Source: DUMJ01 sp964655195 (GTDB lineage: Bacteria > DUMJ01). From it: a DNA stretch of 64,000 nt. The stretch is from contig CAZZLK010000021.1 of the NCBI GenBank assembly GCA_964655195.1, forward strand, positions 1 through 64,000. Direction: 5' to 3'. A program made the translations under genes and the position numbers. Below, one piece after another: positions 43,225-50,900 of the stretch (positions are counted from its first letter, which is position 1; each line of letters begins with the position of its first letter). The notes beneath the pieces were generated by a model. That model was given only the letters and a program-made list of their open reading frames with translations, did no database searches and was not told the origin of the DNA.

Positions 43225-43503
43225 ATGGCAGAAATACTGAGCTTAGATGTGAATCCCACTTCGGGAAGGCAAGGGGATATGGTGACAGTTGTTGTTAAGG
43301 CTTCTCCAGATACCAAGGCTGTTTACGGAAGAATCCCTGAGTACGGTTATATGATCCAGTTCCAGAAGGAAGGGGACCTTTTCAAACTCTCTATGCAGGT
43401 TCCTTATGGAGCACCTCCAGGGGTTTATATGGTTTCAGTCTATCCGGTGGATAACGAAGGTAACAGGGGTGAAGAGAAAAGGTTCAACTTCCAGGTTCTA
43501 TAA
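43225..43503 (+). CDS. Small Ig-like fold protein without signal peptide
   Basis: This 92-residue protein shows the strand pattern of an Ig-like or surface-repeat domain (LDVNPTSGRQGDMVTVVVKA; APPGVYMVSVYPVDNEGNRGEEKRFNFQV). Such domains are normally exported, but no signal peptide or membrane helix is present. It has its own promoter and a strong ribosome site, so it is expressed as a stand-alone protein. Its 3' end overlaps the convergent nucleotidyltransferase gene by 20 bases. Function unknown. Confidence 0.75.
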   Translation: MAEILSLDVNPTSGRQGDMVTVVVKASPDTKAVYGRIPEYGYMIQFQKEGDLFKLSMQVPYGAPPGVYMVSVYPVDNEGNRGEEKRFNFQVL

Positions 43504-44227
43504 ATTCCTGAGTTAGAATTCCAAGAGCCTTAAGGACTTGAAATATCTCTTTATTCTTTTCTTCTTTCTCACATAATTCGATCTCTTTTCTGATTCTGGC
43601 TATCCCTACAGTCCTTAAGGCTCCACCTTTTATTGCATCCTCCATAAGCTCATAAGTGTGTGGTTCTATAACAAATCCAAGTCTTACACTAAATCTTATT
43701 GCCCTAAAGATACGGGTAGGATCATCTATAAAACTTCTATCATGGAGGACTCTTATGATTCTATCTTCTAAATCCTTTATTCCACCTAGTGGGTCGAGTA
43801 TCTCGCCAGGTTTCTTTTTAGGATAGATAGGAACCGCCAGGGCATTTATGGTAAAATCTCTTCTATACAGGTCTTCCTCAATAGTTCCTGGTTCTACTAT
43901 TGGCAATGCTCCAGGTCTAGGATAGACCTCTTTCCTAGCGATGGCTATATCTATATGTTCTATATCATTAGAACCTACTTTAAACTTGAATGTGTAGAAC
44001 CTTTTGAGTAGTCTCCCCTTTATACCAAGATTCTCAATATACTCTAAAAATCTTTCCGCGGAAGTCTCTACCACCAGGTCTATATCTTTCAGCTTTAGAC
44101 CCAGAAATATATCTCTAAGAGTTCCCCCAACAAGATAGATAGGGATACATCTTCTATGTGCATTCTTTAAGCACAGATCTATATCAGGAATAGATAGAAT
44201 AGATGAGAGTACGTCTTCTAACTTCAT
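43484..44227 (-). CDS. Short class II tRNA nucleotidyltransferase/poly(A) polymerase-like protein
   Basis: The catalytic head is intact: IYLVGGTLRDIFLGLKLKDIDLVVE with the metal-binding Asp pair, YRRDFTINALAV, DPLGGIKDLEDRIIRVLH, DDPTRIFRAIRFSVRLGF, and the RIRKEIE motif. The protein stops at 247 residues, whereas CCA-adding enzymes usually have 380 or more; the body and tail RNA-binding domains are nearly absent. It may add only A or CC, or be helped by another protein. It overlaps pdp by 44 bases. Confidence 0.85.
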   Translation of the reverse strand: MKLEDVLSSILSIPDIDLCLKNAHRRCIPIYLVGGTLRDIFLGLKLKDIDLVVETSAERFLEYIENLGIKGRLLKRFYTFKFKVGSNDIEHIDIAIARKEVYPRPGALPIVEPGTIEEDLYRRDFTINALAVPIYPKKKPGEILDPLGGIKDLEDRIIRVLHDRSFIDDPTRIFRAIRFSVRLGFVIEPHTYELMEDAIKGGALRTVGIARIRKEIELCEKEEKNKEIFQVLKALGILTQEFIEPGS

Positions 44228-45428
44228 CTTTATTTATAGATACAGCCTTTCTTAAAAGATCCATAGCCTTCTTTAGTGCTTCCTCACTGTTATAGTATAT
44301 ATCTAAAATAGTCTCGCCTTTTTCTACGTAATCTCCAACCTTTTTCTTAAGTATTATACCTACATTAGGATCTATAACATCTTCCTTCCTGTATCTACCT
44401 GCCCCCAGAGTTCTAACTGCCTCTCCAATAAGATAGGCATCTAGCCTCTCTATATATCCAGAATCTTCTAAAGAAAAGTTATACAACTTGGCTAACGGCA
44501 TCAGATTACTGATATCTCCACCCTGAGCTTTGACCATCTCTTCAAATTTACTAAATGCCTTACCGCTTTCAAGAGCATCTTTCACCATTTCTTTTGGAGC
44601 CAAAGTATTGGCGATCTCAATAGTTAATTCTTTTAAGTCTTGAGGACCTTTACCCTTTAAAGTCTCTATAGCTTCTATAACTTCTAGTATATTACCGATT
44701 GCACAACCAAGGGGCTGATCCATATCTGAAATTACCGCTTTTACCTCTCTATCAAAAGACCTTCCTATCTCTATAAGCCAAGATGTAAGCTCTTCTGCAT
44801 CCTTAATATTCTTCATAAAAGCACCTGAGCCTACCTTAACATCAAATATTATCGTCTTTGCCCCTCCAGCTATCTTTTTGCTAAGAATACTGCTGGTTAT
44901 AAGAGGAATGCTGTCTACCGTACCAGTAACATCTCTTAATGAATAGATATCCTTCTCAACAGGAACCAGGTCTTCTGTCTGACTTATTATGCTACAACCA
45001 ACATCTTCTACTATCTTTTTAAACTCTTCAAGACTAAGATCAACCCTGAATCCAGGGATAGATTCCAGCTTATCTATAGTCCCTCCTGTATGTCCAAGCC
45101 CTCTACCAGAAAGTTTTGCTACTTTAAACCCAATAGATGCCAAAAGAGGAACAACTACAAGGCTAAGTTTATCACCTACACCACCTGTTGAATGCTTATC
45201 TACTACAGGAAAATCCCATTCTAATCTCTTACCTGTTGATAGTATAGCTGAGATAAGATTTTTTGTCTCCTCCTTTGATAAGCCCCTTATAAAAGAAGCC
45301 ATAAGCCACGCACTCATCTGATAATCTTTTATCTCTTTCTTATGAAATCTATCCACAAAGAATGTTATCTCTTCTTCGGTCAATATATAACCATCTCTCT
45401 TTTTAATAATGATCTCGACAGGATTCAT
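44184..45428 (-). CDS. pdp: Pyrimidine-nucleoside phosphorylase
   Basis: This enzyme splits uridine and thymidine to base and pentose-1-phosphate. The phosphate-binding KHSTGGVGDKLSLVV lies near 79, followed by SGRGLGHTGGTIDKLESIPGF, the family signature, and the C-terminal biotin-like fold with ALGAGR-type GRYRKEDVIDPNVGIILKKKVGDYVEKGE. Length 414 is close to that of bacterial Pdp. It forms a nucleoside salvage operon with punA. Confidence 0.94.
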   Translation of the reverse strand: MNPVEIIIKKRDGYILTEEEITFFVDRFHKKEIKDYQMSAWLMASFIRGLSKEETKNLISAILSTGKRLEWDFPVVDKHSTGGVGDKLSLVVVPLLASIGFKVAKLSGRGLGHTGGTIDKLESIPGFRVDLSLEEFKKIVEDVGCSIISQTEDLVPVEKDIYSLRDVTGTVDSIPLITSSILSKKIAGGAKTIIFDVKVGSGAFMKNIKDAEELTSWLIEIGRSFDREVKAVISDMDQPLGCAIGNILEVIEAIETLKGKGPQDLKELTIEIANTLAPKEMVKDALESGKAFSKFEEMVKAQGGDISNLMPLAKLYNFSLEDSGYIERLDAYLIGEAVRTLGAGRYRKEDVIDPNVGIILKKKVGDYVEKGETILDIYYNSEEALKKAMDLLRKAVSINKDEVRRRTLIYSIYS

Positions 45429-45432
45429 TTTA

Positions 45433-46218
45433 TTATACCCCTCTCTTTATCCATTCTCTCAATAGAATCTCAAGATCCTTACTTATCCTATTCCCCATCT
45501 CCAGGACTTCTCTGTGGGTTATAGGGGATAGGTCATCTCTATGCACATTAGTTATACTAGATATACCAACTACTTCCATCCCTAAACTCCTAGCTCTTAT
45601 AACCTCCAGCACTGTAGACATACCAACGGCATCTCCTCCTATGGTCTTGAAGAATCTTATCTCTGCCGGTGTTTCATATGTGGGCCCTTTTACCCCAACA
45701 TAAACTCCCTCTTTTAGACTTATACCAAGTTCCTCGCCGATACTCTTTAATTGCTCCCTGAATCTATAAGAATAGGCATTCTTCATATCTACAAAATTTG
45801 GTCCTCCGACAAGAGGATTCTCTCCAGTAAGGTTTATATGGTCTTTTATAAGCATTATATCCCCCGGATTATAAGTATCATTTATCCCTCCACTAGCATT
45901 TGTTATAACCAGGACATCGACACCCAAACCTCTAAGTATCTCTACAGGAAAGACTACCTCCTTTGGAGAATATCCCTCATATAGATGATATCTTCCCCTC
46001 ATAATAATAACATCCTGATTCTCAACTTTAACAACATCAAGGCGTCCTTTATGTCCTGGTACTGCTGATAAGGGCATATTTGGTATATCTCTATACTCTA
46101 CAGAAAACAGAAGAGTCTGATTAAATATATCAAGCCCAGAGCCTAAAATAATACCTATCCTTTGGTTAAAACTGTATCTCTCTTTAAGAAATTCCAATGT
46201 CTCTTTTATTCTATCCAT
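45433..46218 (-). CDS. punA: Purine nucleoside phosphorylase (trimeric type)
   Basis: This 261-residue enzyme cleaves inosine and guanosine. Motifs include IGIILGSGLDIF, VPGHKGRLDVV, MRGRYHLYEGY, ITNASGGINDTYNPGDIMLIKDHINL, YVGVKGPTYETPAEIRF and VGMSTVLEVI. It begins the minus-strand salvage operon, 4 bases before pdp. The ATG has GAGGAGG upstream and a good extended -10 at 46237. Confidence 0.95.
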   Translation of the reverse strand: MDRIKETLEFLKERYSFNQRIGIILGSGLDIFNQTLLFSVEYRDIPNMPLSAVPGHKGRLDVVKVENQDVIIMRGRYHLYEGYSPKEVVFPVEILRGLGVDVLVITNASGGINDTYNPGDIMLIKDHINLTGENPLVGGPNFVDMKNAYSYRFREQLKSIGEELGISLKEGVYVGVKGPTYETPAEIRFFKTIGGDAVGMSTVLEVIRARSLGMEVVGISSITNVHRDDLSPITHREVLEMGNRISKDLEILLREWIKRGV

Positions 46219-46236
46219 TGTCTCCTCCTCTCTTTA

Positions 46237-46245
46237 ATTATACCA
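46237..46245 (-). promoter_or_regulatory. Extended -10 promoter for punA
   Basis: On the minus strand the bases read TGGTATAAT, a perfect extended -10, 19-27 bases upstream of the punA start. No matching -35 element is evident. Confidence 0.65.
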
Positions 46246-46474
46246 AGTGAATAAAGGTCTTTCTTTCTGTTACACCTGTAGAACTTGACAAATAAAGTAT
46301 AATTCAATATAAAACTACCTTTAGAGTTTTCAAGTGGGAGATTTTTTTTAAATTTTCCACAAGTTTTTTTGGTGGGAGAAAATAATAAACTTATCCACAG
46401 GATAAGCAATAAAACATTATAAAATAATACTTTCTGGCAAACCACCAGTCCTATAGCGAAACTTAAAAAATCTA

Positions 46475-46483
46475 TGATATAAT
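46475..46483 (+). promoter_or_regulatory. Extended -10 promoter giving a leaderless tdk transcript
   Basis: TGATATAAT is a perfect extended -10, ending 6 bases before the tdk ATG. There is no Shine-Dalgarno sequence, so the message probably begins at the start codon. Confidence 0.65.
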
Positions 46484-46489
46484 AAACTT

Positions 46490-47059
46490 ATGAGTACAGG
46501 ATGGATAGAAGTGATATGTGGAAGTATGTTTAGTGGAAAGAGTGAAGAGCTAATAAGAAGAGTAAAACGAGCAGAGATAGCCCGTCAGAAGGTACAGGTA
46601 TTTAAGCCTGCTTTAGACAATCGATATGCAGACAGAGAGGTCGTCTCTCATGACGGCAATAAATTGTCTGCCTATACTGTAGCAAGGGCTAGAGAGATAA
46701 TCGAACTCCTTCTACCAGATGTCCAGGTAGTAGCTATAGACGAGGCTCAATTCTTTGATGACGAGATTGTAGATGTATGTCAGATGCTGGCAGATAACGG
46801 AAAAAGAGTAATTATAGCAGGATTAGATCAGGATTTTAGAGGAGAGCCATTTGGACCTATGCCAAAACTACTGGCAGTTGCCGAGAGGGTCGATAAACTT
46901 CAGGCAATATGTATGGTCTGTGGTAAACCTGCAAGCAGGACCCAAAGACTCGTAAATGGCGAACCTGCATATTACGATGATCCAACTATACTTATAGGTG
47001 CAGAAGACGTCTATGAAGCCAGATGTAGAGAGCATCATATAGTAAGAAGGAGGAAATAG
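46490..47059 (+). CDS. tdk: Thymidine kinase (type II)
   Basis: Tdk makes dTMP from thymidine and ATP. The P-loop GSMFSGKSE is at 11-19, and DEAQFFDDEI contains the catalytic Glu. The lasso domain has a zinc site from CMVCG and CREHH, and the substrate loop includes AYYDDPTILIGAEDVYEARC. Length 189 is typical. It complements Upp, Pdp and PunA in nucleoside salvage. Confidence 0.96.
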   Translation: MSTGWIEVICGSMFSGKSEELIRRVKRAEIARQKVQVFKPALDNRYADREVVSHDGNKLSAYTVARAREIIELLLPDVQVVAIDEAQFFDDEIVDVCQMLADNGKRVIIAGLDQDFRGEPFGPMPKLLAVAERVDKLQAICMVCGKPASRTQRLVNGEPAYYDDPTILIGAEDVYEARCREHHIVRRRK

Positions 47060-47060
47060 G

Positions 47061-47927
47061 ATGCAGATCGGAGGACAGGCAGTAATAGAGGGAGTGATGA
47101 TGAGAGGTCCAAATAGCTTCAGTGTAGCAGTAAGGACCCCTTCAAATGGGGTAAGGGTCCATAGGTTTAATACCAAAAGTATAGCGAATAGCAAGATTGG
47201 ACGTATCCCCATCTTAAGAGGCTTCTTGGTATTGATAGATAGCCTTATATTAGGGATAAAGGCACTTAATATCTCTGCAGAAGAGTATGGTGGAGAGGAT
47301 GTAAAACTCTCAAATATGGATATCTTTCTAGCTATGGTTATGGGAGTAGGTTTGGGAATATTACTCTTTATAGTATTTCCAGCTTTTATAGCCAGGATGA
47401 TACAGAACAGCATCTCGTCAGCCTTTCTTGTCAACATAATAGAAGGACTTGTAAGGATTGGGGTATTCATTATTTATCTTTACTCTTTCTCCTTTATAAA
47501 GGATATAAGGAGAGTCTTTGAGTATCACGGGGCGGAGCACAAAGTAATCTTTACATATGAAAAAGGAGAGCCTCTTACAGTAGACAATGCCATAAAAAAT
47601 AGTAGGTTACATCCTAGATGCGGGACAAGTTTCCTTCTAATAGTGATGGTAGTCAGTATTCTGGTATTTTCTATCCTTGGGAAACAGACTCTGCTTTTGA
47701 GGATAGTCTCCAGAATAGCACTAATTCCGTTGGTAGCAGGGATATCATACGAAATGATACGGCTGACATCCAAATACAGAGATTCAAGATTGGCAAAAAT
47801 TGTAACATCTCCCGGGTTGGCTCTCCAATATCTTACCACTAGAGAACCTTCTTCTGATCAGATAGAAGTAGCTATTGAAGCTGTAAAATCAATATTGGCT
47901 CTAGAGGGTGTTCCATATGTGGGATAA
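47061..47927 (+). CDS. DUF1385 membrane protein
   Basis: This 288-residue protein starts IGGQAVIEGVMMRGPNSFSVAVRTP, has hydrophobic segments in the middle (about 92-160 and again about 190-235), and contains the family core EYHGAEHKVIFTYEKGE followed by RLHPRCGTSFLL. DUF1385 proteins are often encoded next to prfA in Firmicutes and other thermophiles. The conserved His residues suggest an enzyme, but the function is unknown. It overlaps prfA slightly. Confidence 0.9.
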   Translation: MQIGGQAVIEGVMMRGPNSFSVAVRTPSNGVRVHRFNTKSIANSKIGRIPILRGFLVLIDSLILGIKALNISAEEYGGEDVKLSNMDIFLAMVMGVGLGILLFIVFPAFIARMIQNSISSAFLVNIIEGLVRIGVFIIYLYSFSFIKDIRRVFEYHGAEHKVIFTYEKGEPLTVDNAIKNSRLHPRCGTSFLLIVMVVSILVFSILGKQTLLLRIVSRIALIPLVAGISYEMIRLTSKYRDSRLAKIVTSPGLALQYLTTREPSSDQIEVAIEAVKSILALEGVPYVG

Positions 47928-48984
47928 GTTAGAAGAGATAGAAAAGAGGTATATAGAGTTAGAAGTATCTTTGGCTAAACCCGAAGTAATAGCAGATCAG
48001 GAGTTATTCCAGAATCTTGCCAAGACATACAGTGAACTCGGAGAGATCGTCAGTATATACAGGGAGTATAAAGAGGTAGAAAAAGAGATAAACGATCTAA
48101 AGTCGCTTTTGGATGATCCAGAGATTGGACCTATGGCAGAAGAAGAATTAGAAGAATTAGAGGAGAAGAAGGAAAAGTTAGAAGAAGAACTAAAGATTAA
48201 GCTTCTTCCTAAAGACTATCGAGATGAGAGAAACGTTATTATGGAGATAAGAGCAGGGACAGGGGGAGAGGAAGCTGCACTCTTTGCAGGAGACCTTCTA
48301 AGGATGTACCTTAGGTATGTGGAACGTAAGGGCTGGAAGGCAGAAATAATGAGCAGTAACCCGACGGACTTGGGAGGATATAAAGAGGTCATCCTTTCTA
48401 TTCAGGGGAAAGGAGCTTATAGTAGATTAAAGTTTGAAAGTGGTGTCCATAGGGTTCAGAGAGTACCGATAACAGAATCTGGCGGCAGGATTCACACATC
48501 TACAGCAACTGTTGCGATATTACCTGAGGCAACAGAGGTAGAGATAGAGATAAAACCGGAAGATATAAAGATAGACACATTTAGAGCTGGGGGGCATGGG
48601 GGACAGAATGTCAATAAGGTTGAAACCGCGGTAAGGATTACTCATATTCCAACAGGGATAGTTGTTACCTGTCAGGACGAACGGTCCCAATATCAAAATA
48701 GAGAAAAGGCATTAAAGATACTGAGGGCGCATCTCTTAGAGATTAAGGAGAGGGAAAGGGAAAAGGAAGAAACTGAACTTAGAAGAAGTCAGGTAGGTTC
48801 GGGTGAGCGTAGTGAAAAGATAAGGACGTACAACTTTCCCCAGAACAGGGTTACAGATCACAGGATAGGATTGACCCTCTATAACCTGCAGGATGTATTG
48901 GATGGGGATCTGGATGAACTTATAGATGCCCTTATAAGAGAATATCAGGTTGAGCAGTTGAAGAATTTATCACTTGCTAAATGA
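47917..48984 (+). CDS. prfA: Peptide chain release factor 1
   Basis: RF1 terminates translation at UAA and UAG. The GGQ loop is GGHGGQNVNKVETAVRITH (GGQ near 228-230). The codon-reading motif is PIT in RVPITESGGRIHTSTATVA, the PxT form that marks RF1 rather than RF2. ATG 47917 gives the standard MWDKLEEIEKRYIELE start; GTG 47908 is also in frame. The next gene encodes the enzyme that methylates this GGQ glutamine. Confidence 0.96.
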   Translation: MWDKLEEIEKRYIELEVSLAKPEVIADQELFQNLAKTYSELGEIVSIYREYKEVEKEINDLKSLLDDPEIGPMAEEELEELEEKKEKLEEELKIKLLPKDYRDERNVIMEIRAGTGGEEAALFAGDLLRMYLRYVERKGWKAEIMSSNPTDLGGYKEVILSIQGKGAYSRLKFESGVHRVQRVPITESGGRIHTSTATVAILPEATEVEIEIKPEDIKIDTFRAGGHGGQNVNKVETAVRITHIPTGIVVTCQDERSQYQNREKALKILRAHLLEIKEREREKEETELRRSQVGSGERSEKIRTYNFPQNRVTDHRIGLTLYNLQDVLDGDLDELIDALIREYQVEQLKNLSLAK

Positions 48985-49814
48985 CCCTAGGAGATGTCTA
49001 TAGAGAAGTTGTCAGTTTATTCAGAGGAAAGATTCCCAATAGTCATCTTGAAGCTATTCTTATTATCTCTTTAGCATTAAATAAACCTAAAGAGTATATC
49101 TTAGCACATCAAGACCTAGAAATATCACCAGAAGAGATAAAAAGGATAGAAGAGCTTAGCAGTAAGAGAATTTCTGGGATCCCATATGCATATCTGAAAA
49201 AAGAAAAGGAATTCTTTGGTCTCAACTTCTATATAGAAGAAGGGGTATTAATACCAAGGCCAGAAACTGAGACCATTGTGGAGGTAGTTTTGCAAGAAGG
49301 ACCGTTTATAAGTGGACTGGACCTCTTCTCTGGAAGTGGTATAATAGGACTTTCTATCCTTTATTATGATGCCTGCAAAAGATTTCTGGGGGTAGATATA
49401 TCTTCTAAGAGTATAGAGATCGCTGATATAAACGCCAGGAGGTTAGGGCTATCGGATAGGTATAGACTTATAAAAGCGGATGTTAGATACATCTCCTTTG
49501 ATGAGGAGTTCGATCTTATAGTTGCAAATCCCCCTTACCTTCCGAATTCTGTGTGGGATTCTCTAGATCTAGAGGTAAAAAACGAGCCAAAAGAGGCACT
49601 CTTGGGTGGAGAAGACGGCTTAATCTTTTACCCTGAGATAGCCAGACTCATCTCTGAGAATCTGGCCGAAGGTGGATTATTTGCGGTCGAAATAGGGGGA
49701 GATGAACAGGTAGATAGAGTAAAAGAAATTTTTGTGAGTTACAATATCAGAAGGATAAATGTAAAAGCAGACCTGGCTGGTATATCCAGAGTAATATGGG
49801 GGAGAAAAGAGTAA
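48981..49814 (+). CDS. prmC: Release factor glutamine methyltransferase PrmC
   Basis: PrmC methylates the Gln of the GGQ motif in RF1 and RF2. The helical N-domain is followed by the methyltransferase domain with LIPRPETETIVE, the SAM-binding LDLFSGSGIIGLSILY, and the catalytic NPPY in LIVANPPYLP near 183. Length 277 is typical. It overlaps prfA by 4 bases. Confidence 0.95.
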   Translation: MTLGDVYREVVSLFRGKIPNSHLEAILIISLALNKPKEYILAHQDLEISPEEIKRIEELSSKRISGIPYAYLKKEKEFFGLNFYIEEGVLIPRPETETIVEVVLQEGPFISGLDLFSGSGIIGLSILYYDACKRFLGVDISSKSIEIADINARRLGLSDRYRLIKADVRYISFDEEFDLIVANPPYLPNSVWDSLDLEVKNEPKEALLGGEDGLIFYPEIARLISENLAEGGLFAVEIGGDEQVDRVKEIFVSYNIRRINVKADLAGISRVIWGRKE

Positions 49815-49815
49815 A

Positions 49816-50454
49816 GTGCTTATAATTAGACCTGAAGAAAATATAGAAACTCTTGCAGAGCTCCTTAGAGAGGGAAAATTGATAGCTTTCCCTACAGAGA
49901 CAGTCTATGGCTTAGGGACCAATGCTCTTATAAAAGAGAGCGTCTACAAGATTTATGAGGTAAAAGGGAGAAAGGAAGAGAAACCATTAAGTCTACATAT
50001 AGGTACCTTTGAGGGTCTAGAAGAAATAATTGAGCTCGATCCTTTTATCAAAAGACTCCTACTTCAATTTTTCCCTGGACCAATAAATATAATTGCGAAG
50101 AAAAAAAGTAATATTCCTGAATGGATAGGAAAAGGAGATACCTTGGGCGTAAGATTCCCTTCCCTTTTCATATGTCAGAAATTACTCAGACTAGCAAAAG
50201 TACCGGTGGTGGCTACAAGTGCCAATATATCAGGAGGCGAAGAGCCCAAGAGCGCAGAAGATGTAATAAGGATGATAGGAGAAAAGATAGATGGAATACT
50301 TGATGCTGGGCCCGTCCCTTTAGGACGACCCTCTACAGTGGTGAACATTTCTAGCGGTACTATAGAGATTATAAGGGAAGGTCCTGTAGATAGAAAGACG
50401 CTAGAGGGTATAATAGAGGAATTAAAGATTAGAGAAAAATCGGAGGGAATATGA
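49816..50454 (+). CDS. tsaC: L-threonylcarbamoyladenylate synthase
   Basis: This enzyme makes the activated intermediate for t6A modification at tRNA position 37. The sequence has the YrdC-fold signature KLIAFPTETVYGLGTNAL, YEVKGRKEEKPLSLHI, and PVVATSANISGGEEP, with SGTIEIIREGP near the end. At 212 residues it is the short form without the Sua5 C-terminal domain. It begins at GTG 49816, one base after prmC. Confidence 0.94.
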   Translation: MLIIRPEENIETLAELLREGKLIAFPTETVYGLGTNALIKESVYKIYEVKGRKEEKPLSLHIGTFEGLEEIIELDPFIKRLLLQFFPGPINIIAKKKSNIPEWIGKGDTLGVRFPSLFICQKLLRLAKVPVVATSANISGGEEPKSAEDVIRMIGEKIDGILDAGPVPLGRPSTVVNISSGTIEIIREGPVDRKTLEGIIEELKIREKSEGI

Positions 50455-50900
50455 AAGTAGCTATTGGAAGCGATCATGCCGGCTTTAAACTGAAAGAGGA
50501 ATTAAAGATCTATATAACCTCTCTCAATGTTGAAGTGAAAGACTTTGGATGTCACTCAGAGGATTCGGTAGACTATCCTGATATAGCTAGAGAGGTTGCT
50601 TTAAGTGTAGCAAGAGGAGAAGTAGATAAAGGGATTCTTATATGTGGAACAGGGATAGGTATGAGTATAGCAGCTAATAAGATTAAAGGGGTGCGGGCAG
50701 CTGTAGGTAATGAGCTACTCTCAGTGAGGCTTGCTAGAGAACACAACAATGCGAATGTACTTACCCTAGGGGCAAGAATTATCGGGATTGAGGTTGCCAA
50801 AGAGGCAGTTAAAGTATTCCTAGAAACCCAATTTTTGGGTGGAAGACATCAGAGAAGAATAGAGAAAATAGGAGAAATGGAGGGATTAAGATGTATCTAG
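50451..50900 (+). CDS. rpiB: Ribose-5-phosphate isomerase B
   Basis: RpiB interconverts ribose- and ribulose-5-phosphate. Motifs: IGSDHAGFKLKEELK at the start, DYPDIAREVA, GILICGTGIGMSIAANKIKGVRAA with the catalytic Cys, and REHNNANVLTLGARI. Length 149 is normal. It feeds the pentose from nucleoside breakdown to central metabolism. It overlaps glyA by 10 bases, a conserved neighbour pair. Confidence 0.96.
   Translation: MKVAIGSDHAGFKLKEELKIYITSLNVEVKDFGCHSEDSVDYPDIAREVALSVARGEVDKGILICGTGIGMSIAANKIKGVRAAVGNELLSVRLAREHNNANVLTLGARIIGIEVAKEAVKVFLETQFLGGRHQRRIEKIGEMEGLRCI

Larger units (their letters stand above)
46219..46489. other. AT-rich divergent intergenic region with DnaA-box-like sites
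   Basis: This 271-bp region between punA and tdk holds TTATCCACA (46391-46399), identical to the consensus DnaA box, and TTTTCCACA (46353-46361) beside long T/A runs. The first box lies inside the inverted repeat CTTATCC-ACA-GGATAAG (46390-46406). A TTGACA/TATAAA pair, 17 bases apart, lies at 46285-46313. GTGGGAGA occurs twice (46335 and 46373). Two boxes are too few for a firm origin call; a DnaA-controlled promoter is an alternative. Confidence 0.35.

Noticed and set aside
45342..45524. Small plus-strand frames within pdp and punA
   Set aside because: They are antisense to conserved enzymes and lack ribosome sites.
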